Shown: one piece after another, positions 52,335 to 59,776 of the stretch
Layout: each line of letters opens with the position of its first letter
Numbering within the stretch: the first letter of the stretch is position 1
Assembly: GCF_000282375.1 (NCBI RefSeq)
Contig: NZ_AKJK01000138.1
Span: 1-59,776, forward strand
From: Pseudomonas sp. GM50
GTDB lineage: Bacteria; Pseudomonadota; Gammaproteobacteria; Pseudomonadales; Pseudomonadaceae
Reading direction: 5' to 3'
DNA: 59,776 nucleotides
The notes under the pieces: model-generated
Databases searched by the model: none
What the model was told of the DNA's origin: nothing
Seen by the model: the letters and a program-made list of their open reading frames with translations, nothing else
Made by a program: the position numbers and the translations under genes

Positions 52335-52891
52335 TTCAGGATTCCGCTCAAAGCGACCCGGGACGGGGTTGGCGCAAGACAGCTGGATCGGCGAGTCAAG
52401 ACAGCCACACAGCCCACTAGTATATAGAGGGGGGGAGCGGCACAATAGCCGGGCTCACATGGCATTGTGAAACTACTGTGACGGAAAAGGCTGGGCGCTT
52501 CGTCGGAAGTTTTTTTGACGGCTTCGACGACAAGGCAACTGTATCGTGGATTTAACAGTCTTTTTCTCTTCACAGTTGCACAATGCCGGTTTCGGGCAGC
52601 TATAAATATGGAACTTTTGCCAAAGGCCCAAGATCAATAGACGGTTGCCTGAAACAAGGGACAGTGTCGGCTTCGGTGCGGGACTTGCGGTTGGGTCCTT
52701 GCTGACGAATCCGATGACAAGATTATTCGCGCAGCCGGGTTATCCCGCGCTGCGCTTTTCGTGCGTGCCAAATCAGAGCGCGCAGGAAACTTGCTTGGAG
52801 GGGGAGAACTTTTGCGAAAAGCCCGAGTCTATGTTTGCAAGTCTGGTCGTTCAGTAATGCAAGCCTCCTTCGAGCTTATCGAGGAGTGTTC
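52335..52891. other. 557-bp divergent region between nadB and algU
   Basis: It holds the AlgU-type promoter at 52806-52832 and a CTATATACTAG segment near 52419 that may be the nadB -10. I see no credible small gene in it; the open frame at 52645-52857 overlaps the promoter. Confidence 0.55.
52806..52832 (+). promoter_or_regulatory. AlgU (sigma-E type) autoregulated promoter of algU
   Basis: GAACTT (52806-52811), 16 nt and TCTAT (52828-52832) match the AlgU consensus GAACTT-N16/17-TCTGA. They lie about 60 bp before ATG 52892. Confidence 0.85.
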
Positions 52892-53473
52892 ATGCTAACC
52901 CAGGAAGAGGATCAGCAGCTGGTCGAGCGCGTTCAACGCGGTGACAAGCGAGCTTTCGATCTGCTAGTGCTGAAATACCAGCACAAAATTCTCGGGTTGA
53001 TCGTGCGGTTCGTGCACGACACCCATGAAGCCCAGGATGTCGCACAGGAAGCCTTTATCAAGGCATACCGTGCACTTGGTAATTTTCGCGGAGACAGCGC
53101 GTTTTATACGTGGCTTTACCGCATCGCCATCAACACGGCGAAAAACTATCTGGTTTCACGCGGCCGTCGGCCGCCGGATAGCGATGTCAGTTCCGAGGAT
53201 GCAGAGTTCTACGATGGCGATCATGGCCTCAAGGATCTCGAGTCGCCAGAACGTGCATTGCTGCGGGATGAGATCGAAGGCACCGTCCATCGAACCATTC
53301 AGCAACTGCCAGAAGATTTGCGTACGGCTTTAACTTTACGTGAATTCGATGGTCTGAGTTACGAGGACATTGCCAGCGTCATGCAGTGTCCGGTGGGTAC
53401 CGTGCGCTCCCGGATTTTCCGCGCCCGGGAGGCCATCGATAAAGCCCTGCAGCCGTTGTTGCAGGAAAACTGA
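52892..53473 (+). CDS. algU: Sigma factor AlgU (RpoE-type)
   Basis: The protein has 193 residues, identical in length and pattern to Pseudomonas AlgU: region 2 HDTHEAQDVAQEAFIKAYRAL and FYTWLYRIAINTAKNYL, region 4 LREFDGLSYEDIASVMQCPVGTVRSRI. It directs envelope-stress and alginate genes. GAGGAG precedes the ATG at 52892. It is first of the algU-mucA-mucB-mucD operon. Confidence 0.96.
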   Translation: MLTQEEDQQLVERVQRGDKRAFDLLVLKYQHKILGLIVRFVHDTHEAQDVAQEAFIKAYRALGNFRGDSAFYTWLYRIAINTAKNYLVSRGRRPPDSDVSSEDAEFYDGDHGLKDLESPERALLRDEIEGTVHRTIQQLPEDLRTALTLREFDGLSYEDIASVMQCPVGTVRSRIFRAREAIDKALQPLLQEN

Positions 53474-53503
53474 GACAGCGGCGACAGCCAAGAGAGGAAC
53501 GCC

Positions 53504-54091
53504 ATGAGTCGTGAAGCCCTGCAGGAATCGCTGTCCGCAGTGATGGATAACGAAGCGGACGAATTGGAATTGCGTCGGGTGTTGAATGCCTTCGACGATG
53601 TTGAAACCCGCGATACCTGGGCTCGTTACCAGATCGCTCGGGCAGTTATGCACAAGGACCTGTTGCTTCCTCGTCTGGACATCGCTGCGGCAGTCTCTGC
53701 TGCGCTGGCTGACGAAGCCGTACCGGCAAAAGCCTCTCGCGGTCCATGGCGCAGCCTGGGTCGTCTGGCAGTTGCTGCTTCGGTGACCGTTGCTGTGCTG
53801 GCAGGTGTTCGTCTGTATAACCAGGACGAGATCGCCGGTGTCGAGTTGGCCCAGCAATCCAGTCAACCGGGTCTGACCGCTCCTCAGGTCAAGGGCCCCG
53901 CTGTATTGGCAGGCTACAATGAGAGTTCGGAAGCCACTGGCCCTATGGCCAACGGCGTATTGCAAGGTCAACCAGGCTGGCACGATCAGCGTCTGCCAGG
54001 TTACTTGCGCCAACATGCTCAACAGGCTGCATTGAAAGGTACTGAGAGCGCTCTGCCTTACGCTCGTGCAGCAAGCCTGGAAAACCGTTAA
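53504..54091 (+). CDS. mucA: Anti-sigma factor MucA
   Basis: The protein has 195 residues. An N-terminal AlgU-binding domain (about 1-80) is followed by one TM helix (RLAVAASVTVAVLAGVRLY, about 85-103) and a periplasmic domain. The length equals that of intact MucA, and no mucoid-type truncation is present. It holds AlgU at the inner membrane until proteolysis. Confidence 0.95.
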   Translation: MSREALQESLSAVMDNEADELELRRVLNAFDDVETRDTWARYQIARAVMHKDLLLPRLDIAAAVSAALADEAVPAKASRGPWRSLGRLAVAASVTVAVLAGVRLYNQDEIAGVELAQQSSQPGLTAPQVKGPAVLAGYNESSEATGPMANGVLQGQPGWHDQRLPGYLRQHAQQAALKGTESALPYARAASLENR

Positions 54092-54099
54092 GGAGGATC

Positions 54100-55062
54100 A
54101 TGCGCGCCATACCTCTACTTACGCTTCTGCTCAGTGGCTGGTTTGTTGTTCCAGCCCACGCCGATGAAGCCCAGGACTGGCTGAAGCGTCTGGGACAGGC
54201 GGAGCAAACGCAGAGCTTTCACGGTACTTTCGTCTACGAGCGTAACGGTAGTTTCTCTACCCATAACATCTGGCATCGCGTCCAGGATGGCAAGGTCCGC
54301 GAGCGTTTACTCCAGCTCGACGGCTCGGCACAGGAAGTCGTACGCATTGATGGGCATACTCAATGCGTTAGCGGCACCCTGATAGCAGGGCTGGGGGACT
54401 CACCCAACTCCACCGCTCGTGCACTCGATCCACAAAAGCTAAAGAATTGGTACGACCTTGCCGTCATCGGCAAGTCGCGTGTGGCCGGGCGTGCGGCAGT
54501 GATCGTGTCGTTAAAGCCTCGCGATCAGCATCGCTACGGTTTTGAGCTGCATCTGGACAAGGAAACCGGTTTGCCGTTGAAGTCATTGTTGCTCAATGAC
54601 AAAGGGCAACTGCTGGAGCGGTTCCAGTTCACCCGACTGGATACTGCCGAGGTGCCTTCCGACAGCGATTTGCAGGCAGGTCCTGATTGCAAAACCATTA
54701 CCCTCGACAGTGACAAGGCTTCCGCCGTCAAAACTGCGCAGGTCTGGCATTCGGACTGGTTACCACCAGGTTTCGAGCTGACCAGCAGTACCTCTCACAA
54801 GGACCCGGAGACCAAAGCCCAGGTCAACAGTCTGATGTTCGACGACGGTCTGGCCCGATTCTCGGTATTCCTCGAGCCGTTGAATGGCGCAACAGTCACT
54901 GATACGCGCACCCAGCTGGGGCCAACTGTCGCTGTCTCCCGGCGATTGACTACACCGCAAGGCGAGATGATGGTGACCGTGGTCGGTGAAATACCGATTG
55001 GCACCGCCGAACGGATTGCGCTGTCCATGCGCAACGATGCCGCGGCTACCAGCAAGCAGTGA
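54100..55062 (+). CDS. mucB: MucB, periplasmic regulator of MucA
   Basis: The protein has 320 residues, with a signal peptide ending PAHA-D (about residue 21). The two-domain RseB-like fold shows QSFHGTFVYERNG and FELHLDKETGLPLKSLLLN. It shields MucA from proteolysis in the periplasm. AAGGAGG precedes ATG 54100, 8 bp after mucA. Confidence 0.94.
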   Translation: MRAIPLLTLLLSGWFVVPAHADEAQDWLKRLGQAEQTQSFHGTFVYERNGSFSTHNIWHRVQDGKVRERLLQLDGSAQEVVRIDGHTQCVSGTLIAGLGDSPNSTARALDPQKLKNWYDLAVIGKSRVAGRAAVIVSLKPRDQHRYGFELHLDKETGLPLKSLLLNDKGQLLERFQFTRLDTAEVPSDSDLQAGPDCKTITLDSDKASAVKTAQVWHSDWLPPGFELTSSTSHKDPETKAQVNSLMFDDGLARFSVFLEPLNGATVTDTRTQLGPTVAVSRRLTTPQGEMMVTVVGEIPIGTAERIALSMRNDAAATSKQ

Positions 55063-55309
55063 GCTGATCAGCCATGCTCGCCCATCAGGGGCTGGTTGGA
55101 GCGGGGATCGGTAATGGCTGTCGCGCCATTAATGTCTCGAAATGTTTTGCCGAGCATTTTCATTTGCAAATATCCCGAAAATTTTTTATAGGTCAGAGCC
55201 CCCTCGGCTCTGGCCTTGTTTGTTGTTCCCGGAACAAAAATACCGGCGTATCGTTTCCGGTGTTCCTTGCTCCATATCGCTTAACCATGCTCGTCGTAAC
55301 GGGAGCCGT
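55063..55309. other. Structured gap between mucB and mucD
   Basis: No mucC gene lies here. An AT-rich stretch (55141-55190) precedes a 10-bp hairpin (GGTCAGAGCC/GGCTCTGGCC, 55191-55215) and then a perfect palindrome TTGTTCC-C-GGAACAA (55223-55237). It may include a separate mucD promoter. Confidence 0.55.
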
Positions 55310-56740
55310 ATGTCGATACCACGCTTGAAGTCTTATCTCTCCATTTTTGCCACCGTGCTAGTGCTCGGTCAGGCGGTCGCTGCGCAAGCGGTCGAGTTGC
55401 CTGACTTCACGCAGTTGGTCGAGCAAGCCTCGCCCGCGGTGGTTAACATCAGTACTACCCAGAAGCTGCCGGACCGTAAGGTGTCCAGCGAGCAAATGCC
55501 AGACCTTGAAGGCTTGCCGCCGATGCTGCGCGAGTTCTTTGAACGGGGCATGCCGCAGCAGCCACGTTCCCCCCGCGGCGATCGTCAGCGTGAAGCGCAA
55601 TCCCTGGGCTCGGGCTTTATCATCTCGTCCGACGGTTACATCCTGACCAACAACCATGTGATTGCCGATGCCGACGAGATTCTCGTGCGTCTCGCCGATC
55701 GCAGTGAGTTGAAGGCCAAGCTGATCGGTACCGATCCGCGCTCTGACGTCGCTTTGCTGAAAATCGAAGGCAAGGACCTGCCGGTTCTGAAGCTTGGCAA
55801 GTCGCAGGACCTGAAAGCCGGCCAATGGGTCGTGGCCATCGGTTCGCCGTTCGGCTTTGATCACACGGTGACCCAAGGTATCGTCAGTGCCATCGGCCGT
55901 AGCCTGCCGAACGAAAATTATGTGCCGTTCATCCAGACCGACGTGCCGATCAACCCGGGCAACTCCGGTGGTCCGCTGTTCAACCTGGCCGGTGAAGTGG
56001 TCGGCATCAACTCGCAGATATACACCCGTTCCGGCGGCTTCATGGGCGTGTCGTTCGCGATCCCTATCGATGTGGCGATGGACGTTTCCAATCAACTGAA
56101 AAGCGGCGGTAAAGTCAGTCGTGGCTGGTTGGGCGTAGTCATCCAGGAAGTGAACAAGGATCTGGCCGAGTCGTTCGGTCTCGAGAAGCCGGCCGGTGCG
56201 CTGGTGGCTCAGATCCAGGATGACGGTCCGGCTGCCAAGGGTGGCCTGCAAGTGGGCGACGTGATCCTCAGCATGAACGGTCAACCGATCGTCATGTCCG
56301 CCGATCTGCCGCACCTGGTGGGCGCGCTGAAGGCTGGCTCGAAAGCCGATCTTGAAGTGATCCGCGAAGGCAAACGCAAGAACGTCGAGCTGACCGTCGG
56401 CGCTATCCCTGAGGAAGGCAAAGAGCTGGAAGCCCTGCCTAAATCCAGCGTCGAGCGCAGCAGCAATCGCCTGGGTGTTTCCGTGGCCGAGTTGACCGAA
56501 GAGCAGAAGAAAACCCTCGACCTCAAGGGTGGCGTGGTTATCAAGGAAGTTCAGGATGGCCCTGCTGCCCTGATCGGCTTGCAGCCGGGCGACGTGATCA
56601 CTCACCTGAACAACCAGGCGATTGGCTCCTCCAAGGAGTTCACGGACATTGCCAAGGCGCTGCCGAAGAACCGCTCGGTGTCGATGCGAGTTCTGCGTCA
56701 AGGACGCGCCAGCTTCATCACCTTCAAACTGGCTGAATAA
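55310..56740 (+). CDS. mucD: Periplasmic serine protease MucD (DegP-type)
   Basis: The protein has 476 residues, with a signal peptide to about residue 27. The trypsin-like domain has catalytic H116 (TNNHVIAD), D146 (RSDVALLK) and S219 (NPGNSGGPL), followed by two PDZ domains (about 260-350 and 375-465). It degrades misfolded envelope proteins and restrains AlgU activation. GGGAG precedes ATG 55310. The longer frame from 55142 has no signal-peptide-like start. Confidence 0.95.
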   Translation: MSIPRLKSYLSIFATVLVLGQAVAAQAVELPDFTQLVEQASPAVVNISTTQKLPDRKVSSEQMPDLEGLPPMLREFFERGMPQQPRSPRGDRQREAQSLGSGFIISSDGYILTNNHVIADADEILVRLADRSELKAKLIGTDPRSDVALLKIEGKDLPVLKLGKSQDLKAGQWVVAIGSPFGFDHTVTQGIVSAIGRSLPNENYVPFIQTDVPINPGNSGGPLFNLAGEVVGINSQIYTRSGGFMGVSFAIPIDVAMDVSNQLKSGGKVSRGWLGVVIQEVNKDLAESFGLEKPAGALVAQIQDDGPAAKGGLQVGDVILSMNGQPIVMSADLPHLVGALKAGSKADLEVIREGKRKNVELTVGAIPEEGKELEALPKSSVERSSNRLGVSVAELTEEQKKTLDLKGGVVIKEVQDGPAALIGLQPGDVITHLNNQAIGSSKEFTDIAKALPKNRSVSMRVLRQGRASFITFKLAE

Positions 56741-56762
56741 ACCGGTTGTCGGCTGAATAAAA

Positions 56763-56790
56763 AACCGCCTCGAAAGAGGCGGTTTTTTTG
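56763..56790. terminator. Terminator of the algU operon (bidirectional)
   Basis: AACCGCCTC-GAAA-GAGGCGGTT, with T7 on the + strand and A-run on the other side. It separates the convergent mucD and protease genes. Confidence 0.92.
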
Positions 56791-56817
56791 TGCCTGGATT
56801 TTTTGTTTCTGAGGCGG

Positions 56818-58251
56818 TCAGCCCATCATGTCCTTGACCATGCGTTCCTGCTCCATCAACTCCCGTTGCCGTGCGTCGATCCGCGATGACAGCGGGAAGT
56901 TGCTGCCAGCCTTGCGCTTGGCGAAGTCCAGTTGCTGGATCGCCTGGCGATAGTCGCCGACCAGCGCAAAGTACTCCGCACGAGCCTGATGCAGACCGAT
57001 GATGTTGCCCGACAGGCCACGAGTCTCGGCCACCATGTACCAGACGTCCGGATCATCGGGTCGGCTCTTGAGCAGGGTTTCCAGCGCTTTTTCCGCATCG
57101 CTCGCTCGATTCTGCTTGAGCAGCAGGTCGACACGCACCTGATTCAGCGGGTAGTTGCCGGGGTATTGAGTGAGCATCCGGTCGACCCGTGATTGAGCAT
57201 CGGGCAGACGATTATTGGTGATGTCCAGATCGACCTGCGCCAGGTTGTAGATGATCTCATTCGGCGATTTGGCCAACAGCAGCTTGAGGTTCTCGCGAGC
57301 TTCATTCAACTGGCCGCCCTTGATCTGGGCGATCGCCAGGCCATAGCGCGCCACGTCGTTTTTCGGGTTTTCATCGAGTTGAGCCCGAAAGCGCTTGGCG
57401 CCAAGGCCCGGGGTTTCTTCATAGATCAGCTGCACGCGCGCCCGAATCAGCTGGTAACGCATGCTGTCTTCGATACCGCCCGGTTTGGCCTGTTCGGCGC
57501 GGTTGCGGGTGTCGGCGATTCGCGATTCGGTCACCGGGTGAGTCAACAGGAACTCCGGTGGCTTGGCGTCGAAGCGGTACTGGCGCATCAGCCGTTCGAA
57601 CATGGTCGGCATCGAACGCGGATCGTAACCGGCCTTTTCCAGATTCATGATGCCGATACGGTCGGCTTCCTGTTCGTTCTGGCGCGAGAAGCGTCGTTGT
57701 TCCTGAATCGCCGCCGCCTGAGTGCCGGCAATGGCTGCGATCCCGGCATCGCCTGCACCGGCCGCGGCAATCACGATGCCGGCCAGCAGCGCAGCCATCA
57801 TGGGCACTTGCATGCGTTGCGACGCTTCGACACCGCGGGCGAAGTGACGCTGCGACAAGTGAGCCAGTTCGTGGGCCATTACCGAAGCATATTCACCCTC
57901 GGTCTGGGCATTGAGGAACAAGCCCCCGTTGACGCCGACAATCCCGCCTGGCGCAGCAAAAGCGTTGAGCTGCGGGCTGTTGATCAGGATGAACTCCAGG
58001 CGCCGGTCATTGACCTGGCTGGTTTCCACCAGCCGGTAGACGCTGGATTCGACGTAATCCTTGAGCTGCGGATCGTTGAGCTGTGACACCTGACTGCGCA
58101 ACAGCGCCAGCCATGCACGGCCCAATTGGTGTTCCTGTTGTGGCGAGACGATGGCAGAACTGGCGTCACCGAGTGACGGCAAGTCGTCGGCGAAGCCCGG
58201 TGAGGCGAGCAGGCAAGCGAGCGTCAGCAGGGTAGGGCGCAAAAAAGTCAT
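56818..58251 (-). CDS. BepA-type M48 metalloprotease with TPR repeats
   Basis: The protein has 477 residues, with a signal peptide ending PGFA-D. The zinc motif is H127-E128-x2-H131 (MAHELAHLSQRHFARG), and the C-terminal half (about 290-470) is TPR-like. It resembles YfgC/BepA, which assembles or degrades LptD in the outer membrane. ATG 58251 is preferred over an upstream ATG that lacks a site. In P. aeruginosa the equivalent genes PA1005-PA1006 are also adjacent. Confidence 0.9.
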   Translation of the reverse strand: MTFLRPTLLTLACLLASPGFADDLPSLGDASSAIVSPQQEHQLGRAWLALLRSQVSQLNDPQLKDYVESSVYRLVETSQVNDRRLEFILINSPQLNAFAAPGGIVGVNGGLFLNAQTEGEYASVMAHELAHLSQRHFARGVEASQRMQVPMMAALLAGIVIAAAGAGDAGIAAIAGTQAAAIQEQRRFSRQNEQEADRIGIMNLEKAGYDPRSMPTMFERLMRQYRFDAKPPEFLLTHPVTESRIADTRNRAEQAKPGGIEDSMRYQLIRARVQLIYEETPGLGAKRFRAQLDENPKNDVARYGLAIAQIKGGQLNEARENLKLLLAKSPNEIIYNLAQVDLDITNNRLPDAQSRVDRMLTQYPGNYPLNQVRVDLLLKQNRASDAEKALETLLKSRPDDPDVWYMVAETRGLSGNIIGLHQARAEYFALVGDYRQAIQQLDFAKRKAGSNFPLSSRIDARQRELMEQERMVKDMMG

Positions 58252-58349
58252 GCACAAAGCCTTAGTCGACAAAGACCTTACTGTAGCCGGACACTACGCT
58301 TGGGACCAGATATTCTAAGCTGCTTAACCCCCTGCCCCGGAGTGATTCG

Positions 58350-58589
58350 ATGACTGACGCTGTAACCCACGACGCCGAACTGGACGCCAGCGGTCTGAAT
58401 TGTCCGTTGCCGTTGCTCAAAGCCAAACTGGAGCTAAACCGACTGGCCAGCGGTGCGGTACTCAAGGTGATCGCCACCGATGCAGGTTCCCAGCGCGACT
58501 TTCGCACCTTTGCCCGATTGGCCGGTCATACGCTGCTTCGTGAAGAAGATGAGGCGGGCGTTTACCGCTATTGGTTGAAAAAAGCCTGA
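58350..58589 (+). CDS. tusA: TusA-family sulfurtransferase
   Basis: The protein has 79 residues. The persulfide-carrying cysteine lies in GLNCPLPLLKAK, the TusA motif CPxPLLKAK. P. aeruginosa PA1006 of this family affects molybdenum cofactor enzymes and nitrate respiration. GGAGTG precedes ATG 58350. It is divergent from the BepA-type gene and 31 bp before the PerM-family gene. Confidence 0.9.
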   Translation: MTDAVTHDAELDASGLNCPLPLLKAKLELNRLASGAVLKVIATDAGSQRDFRTFARLAGHTLLREEDEAGVYRYWLKKA

Positions 58590-58620
58590 AACCTGCTGCG
58601 TTCGTTTTTAAGGATTATTG

Positions 58621-59691
58621 ATGTTCAAGGTGTTACGCGACTGGATTCAGCGCTATTTCTCGGATGAAGAAGCCGTGGTGCTGGCGGTGCTGCTGTTTCT
58701 GGCATTTACCGCGGTGCTCACCCTGGGTGGAATGCTCGCGCCAGTATTGGCCGGTATGGTGCTGGCGTATCTGATGCAGGGGCTGGTGGTGACCCTCGAA
58801 CGCCTGCGCGTGCCGGGTGGCGTGGCGGTGGGGCTGGTTTTCGCGTTGTTCATGGGGTTGTTGCTGGTCTTTATCATCGTCGTGGTACCACTGCTCTGGC
58901 ACCAACTGATCACGCTGTTCAACGAATTGCCCGGCATGCTCGCCAAGTGGCAGTCGCTGCTGTTGCTGCTGCCTGAGCGCTATCCGCACCTGGTGTCGGA
59001 TGAGCAAGTGCTGCAGGCGATCGAAGTGGCACGGGGCGAGATCGGCAAGTTCGGCCAGTGGGCGCTGACATTCTCGCTGTCGAGTCTGCCGCTGCTGGTG
59101 AACATCATGATCTACCTGGTGCTGGTGCCAATCCTGGTGTTCTTCTTTCTCAAGGACCGGGAGATGATCGGCCAGTGGGTGCGCGGTTATCTGCCGCGCG
59201 AGCGGGCGCTGATCACCCGGGTAGCCCAGGAAATGAACCGGCAGATCGCCAATTACATTCGCGGCAAGGTCATCGAAATCTTCATTTGCGGTGGCGTGAC
59301 TTACATCGCGTTCGTGGCGCTGGGGCTCAATTATTCGGCGCTGTTGGCGTTGCTGGTGGGTGTGTCGGTGGTGGTGCCTTACGTCGGGGCGGTGGTGGTG
59401 ACCGTGCCAGTGCTGCTGATTGCGCTGTTCCAGTGGGGCTGGAGCGATCAGTTCATCTATTTGATGGCGGTCTACGGGATCATCCAGACGCTGGACGGCA
59501 ACGTGCTGGTGCCACTGCTGTTCTCGGAAGCGGTCAACCTGCACCCGGTGGCGATCATTTGCGCGGTGCTGTTGTTTGGCGGGTTGTGGGGCTTTTGGGG
59601 CGTATTCTTTGCGATTCCCCTGGCGACGCTGTTCAAGGCCGTGCTGGATGCCTGGCCGCGCAAGGAGCCGATGGTGGCGCCACTGCTTTAA
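58621..59691 (+). CDS. AI-2E/PerM-family membrane protein
   Basis: The protein has 356 residues and eight TM helices. It has the PerM/AI-2E pattern LAPVLAGMVLAYLMQGLV, VVVPLLWHQLI and, late, DGNVLVPLLFSEAVNLHPV. Members export or exchange small molecules or ions, but the substrate here is unknown. ATG 58621 has AAGGATTATT upstream. It is 31 bp after tusA, likely in the same operon. Confidence 0.85.
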   Translation: MFKVLRDWIQRYFSDEEAVVLAVLLFLAFTAVLTLGGMLAPVLAGMVLAYLMQGLVVTLERLRVPGGVAVGLVFALFMGLLLVFIIVVVPLLWHQLITLFNELPGMLAKWQSLLLLLPERYPHLVSDEQVLQAIEVARGEIGKFGQWALTFSLSSLPLLVNIMIYLVLVPILVFFFLKDREMIGQWVRGYLPRERALITRVAQEMNRQIANYIRGKVIEIFICGGVTYIAFVALGLNYSALLALLVGVSVVVPYVGAVVVTVPVLLIALFQWGWSDQFIYLMAVYGIIQTLDGNVLVPLLFSEAVNLHPVAIICAVLLFGGLWGFWGVFFAIPLATLFKAVLDAWPRKEPMVAPLL

Positions 59692-59709
59692 TTGTCAGTC
59701 TTGAGGGCC

Positions 59710-59776
59710 TCTTCGCGGGCAAGCCTCGCTCCTACAGGGTGTGAAATCTTGTAGGAGCGAGGCTTGCCCGCGAAGA
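59710..59776. repeat. REP pair, family A, at the window edge
   Basis: Arms TCTTCGCGGGCAAGCCTCGC and its complement (59750-59776) flank a short spacer. It ends at the last base of the window. Confidence 0.9.

Noticed and set aside
52645..52857. 70-codon open frame upstream of algU
   Set aside because: It spans the AlgU promoter, has no ribosome-binding site and no recognisable protein features.

Overview
The window comes from a Pseudomonas chromosome, most likely the P. fluorescens group. Three things point there: the algU-mucA-mucB-mucD cluster beside nadB, the opdH-tctCBA/tctDE citrate-uptake locus and phaG, and dense extragenic REP pairs of two families (arms beginning TGTAGGAGCGAGG or TGTGGCGAGGGGG). 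About 61 protein genes and one tRNA-Gly(CCC) were found. No insertion sequence, prophage or CRISPR array was seen.

Layout. 1-6058: a truncated Bcr/CflA efflux pump, a LysR regulator, and a cassette of class III CoA-transferase, HMG-CoA-lyase-family enzyme and ACS-type MFS transporter. 6271-10144: fosA, a LysE exporter, a PAS-GAF-GGDEF cyclase and small stress-type genes. 10468-13007: an orphan HsdR-N-type nuclease-like protein and twin PixA/AidA-type genes. 13454-16908: a YXWGXW lipoprotein, tam and a TonB receptor. 17727-22759: a coxMNOP-type terminal oxidase whose subunit II carries two c-type haem domains, with two subunit III genes and a subunit IV gene. 23846-28107: tRNA-Gly, phaG, rsuA and a small CWC protein, running into the operon below.

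26329-36507 (minus strand) is the most informative region. An operon that default annotation would call urea carboxylase/urea ABC transporter is preceded by a guanidine-I (ykkC) riboswitch and a sigma-54 type -24/-12 element. It is best read as guanidine import (ABC transporter), carboxylation (biotin enzyme), deimination (two DUF1989 proteins) and allophanate hydrolysis to ammonia. A 10-nt stretch of the aptamer is the exact complement of the first gene's Shine-Dalgarno region, which suggests translational control. The carboxylase gene also contains a complete REP pair inserted in frame, adding about 44 codons to an interdomain linker.

36727-47976: two related tyrosine/glycine-rich lipoproteins, a 3-hydroxyisobutyryl-CoA-hydrolase-type protein, ung, an AT-rich orphan gene, an AbrB-type membrane protein, tctABC-opdH and divergent tctDE. 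Probable Hfq/Crc CA motifs sit next to the Shine-Dalgarno of opdH, tctC and the CoA-transferase gene. 48112-59691: an HDOD protein, ygfZ, sdhE-ygfX, nadB, algU-mucA-mucB-mucD (no mucC), a BepA-type protease, a TusA-family protein and a PerM/AI-2E-family membrane protein. All assignments come from reading the sequence; no database search was run.
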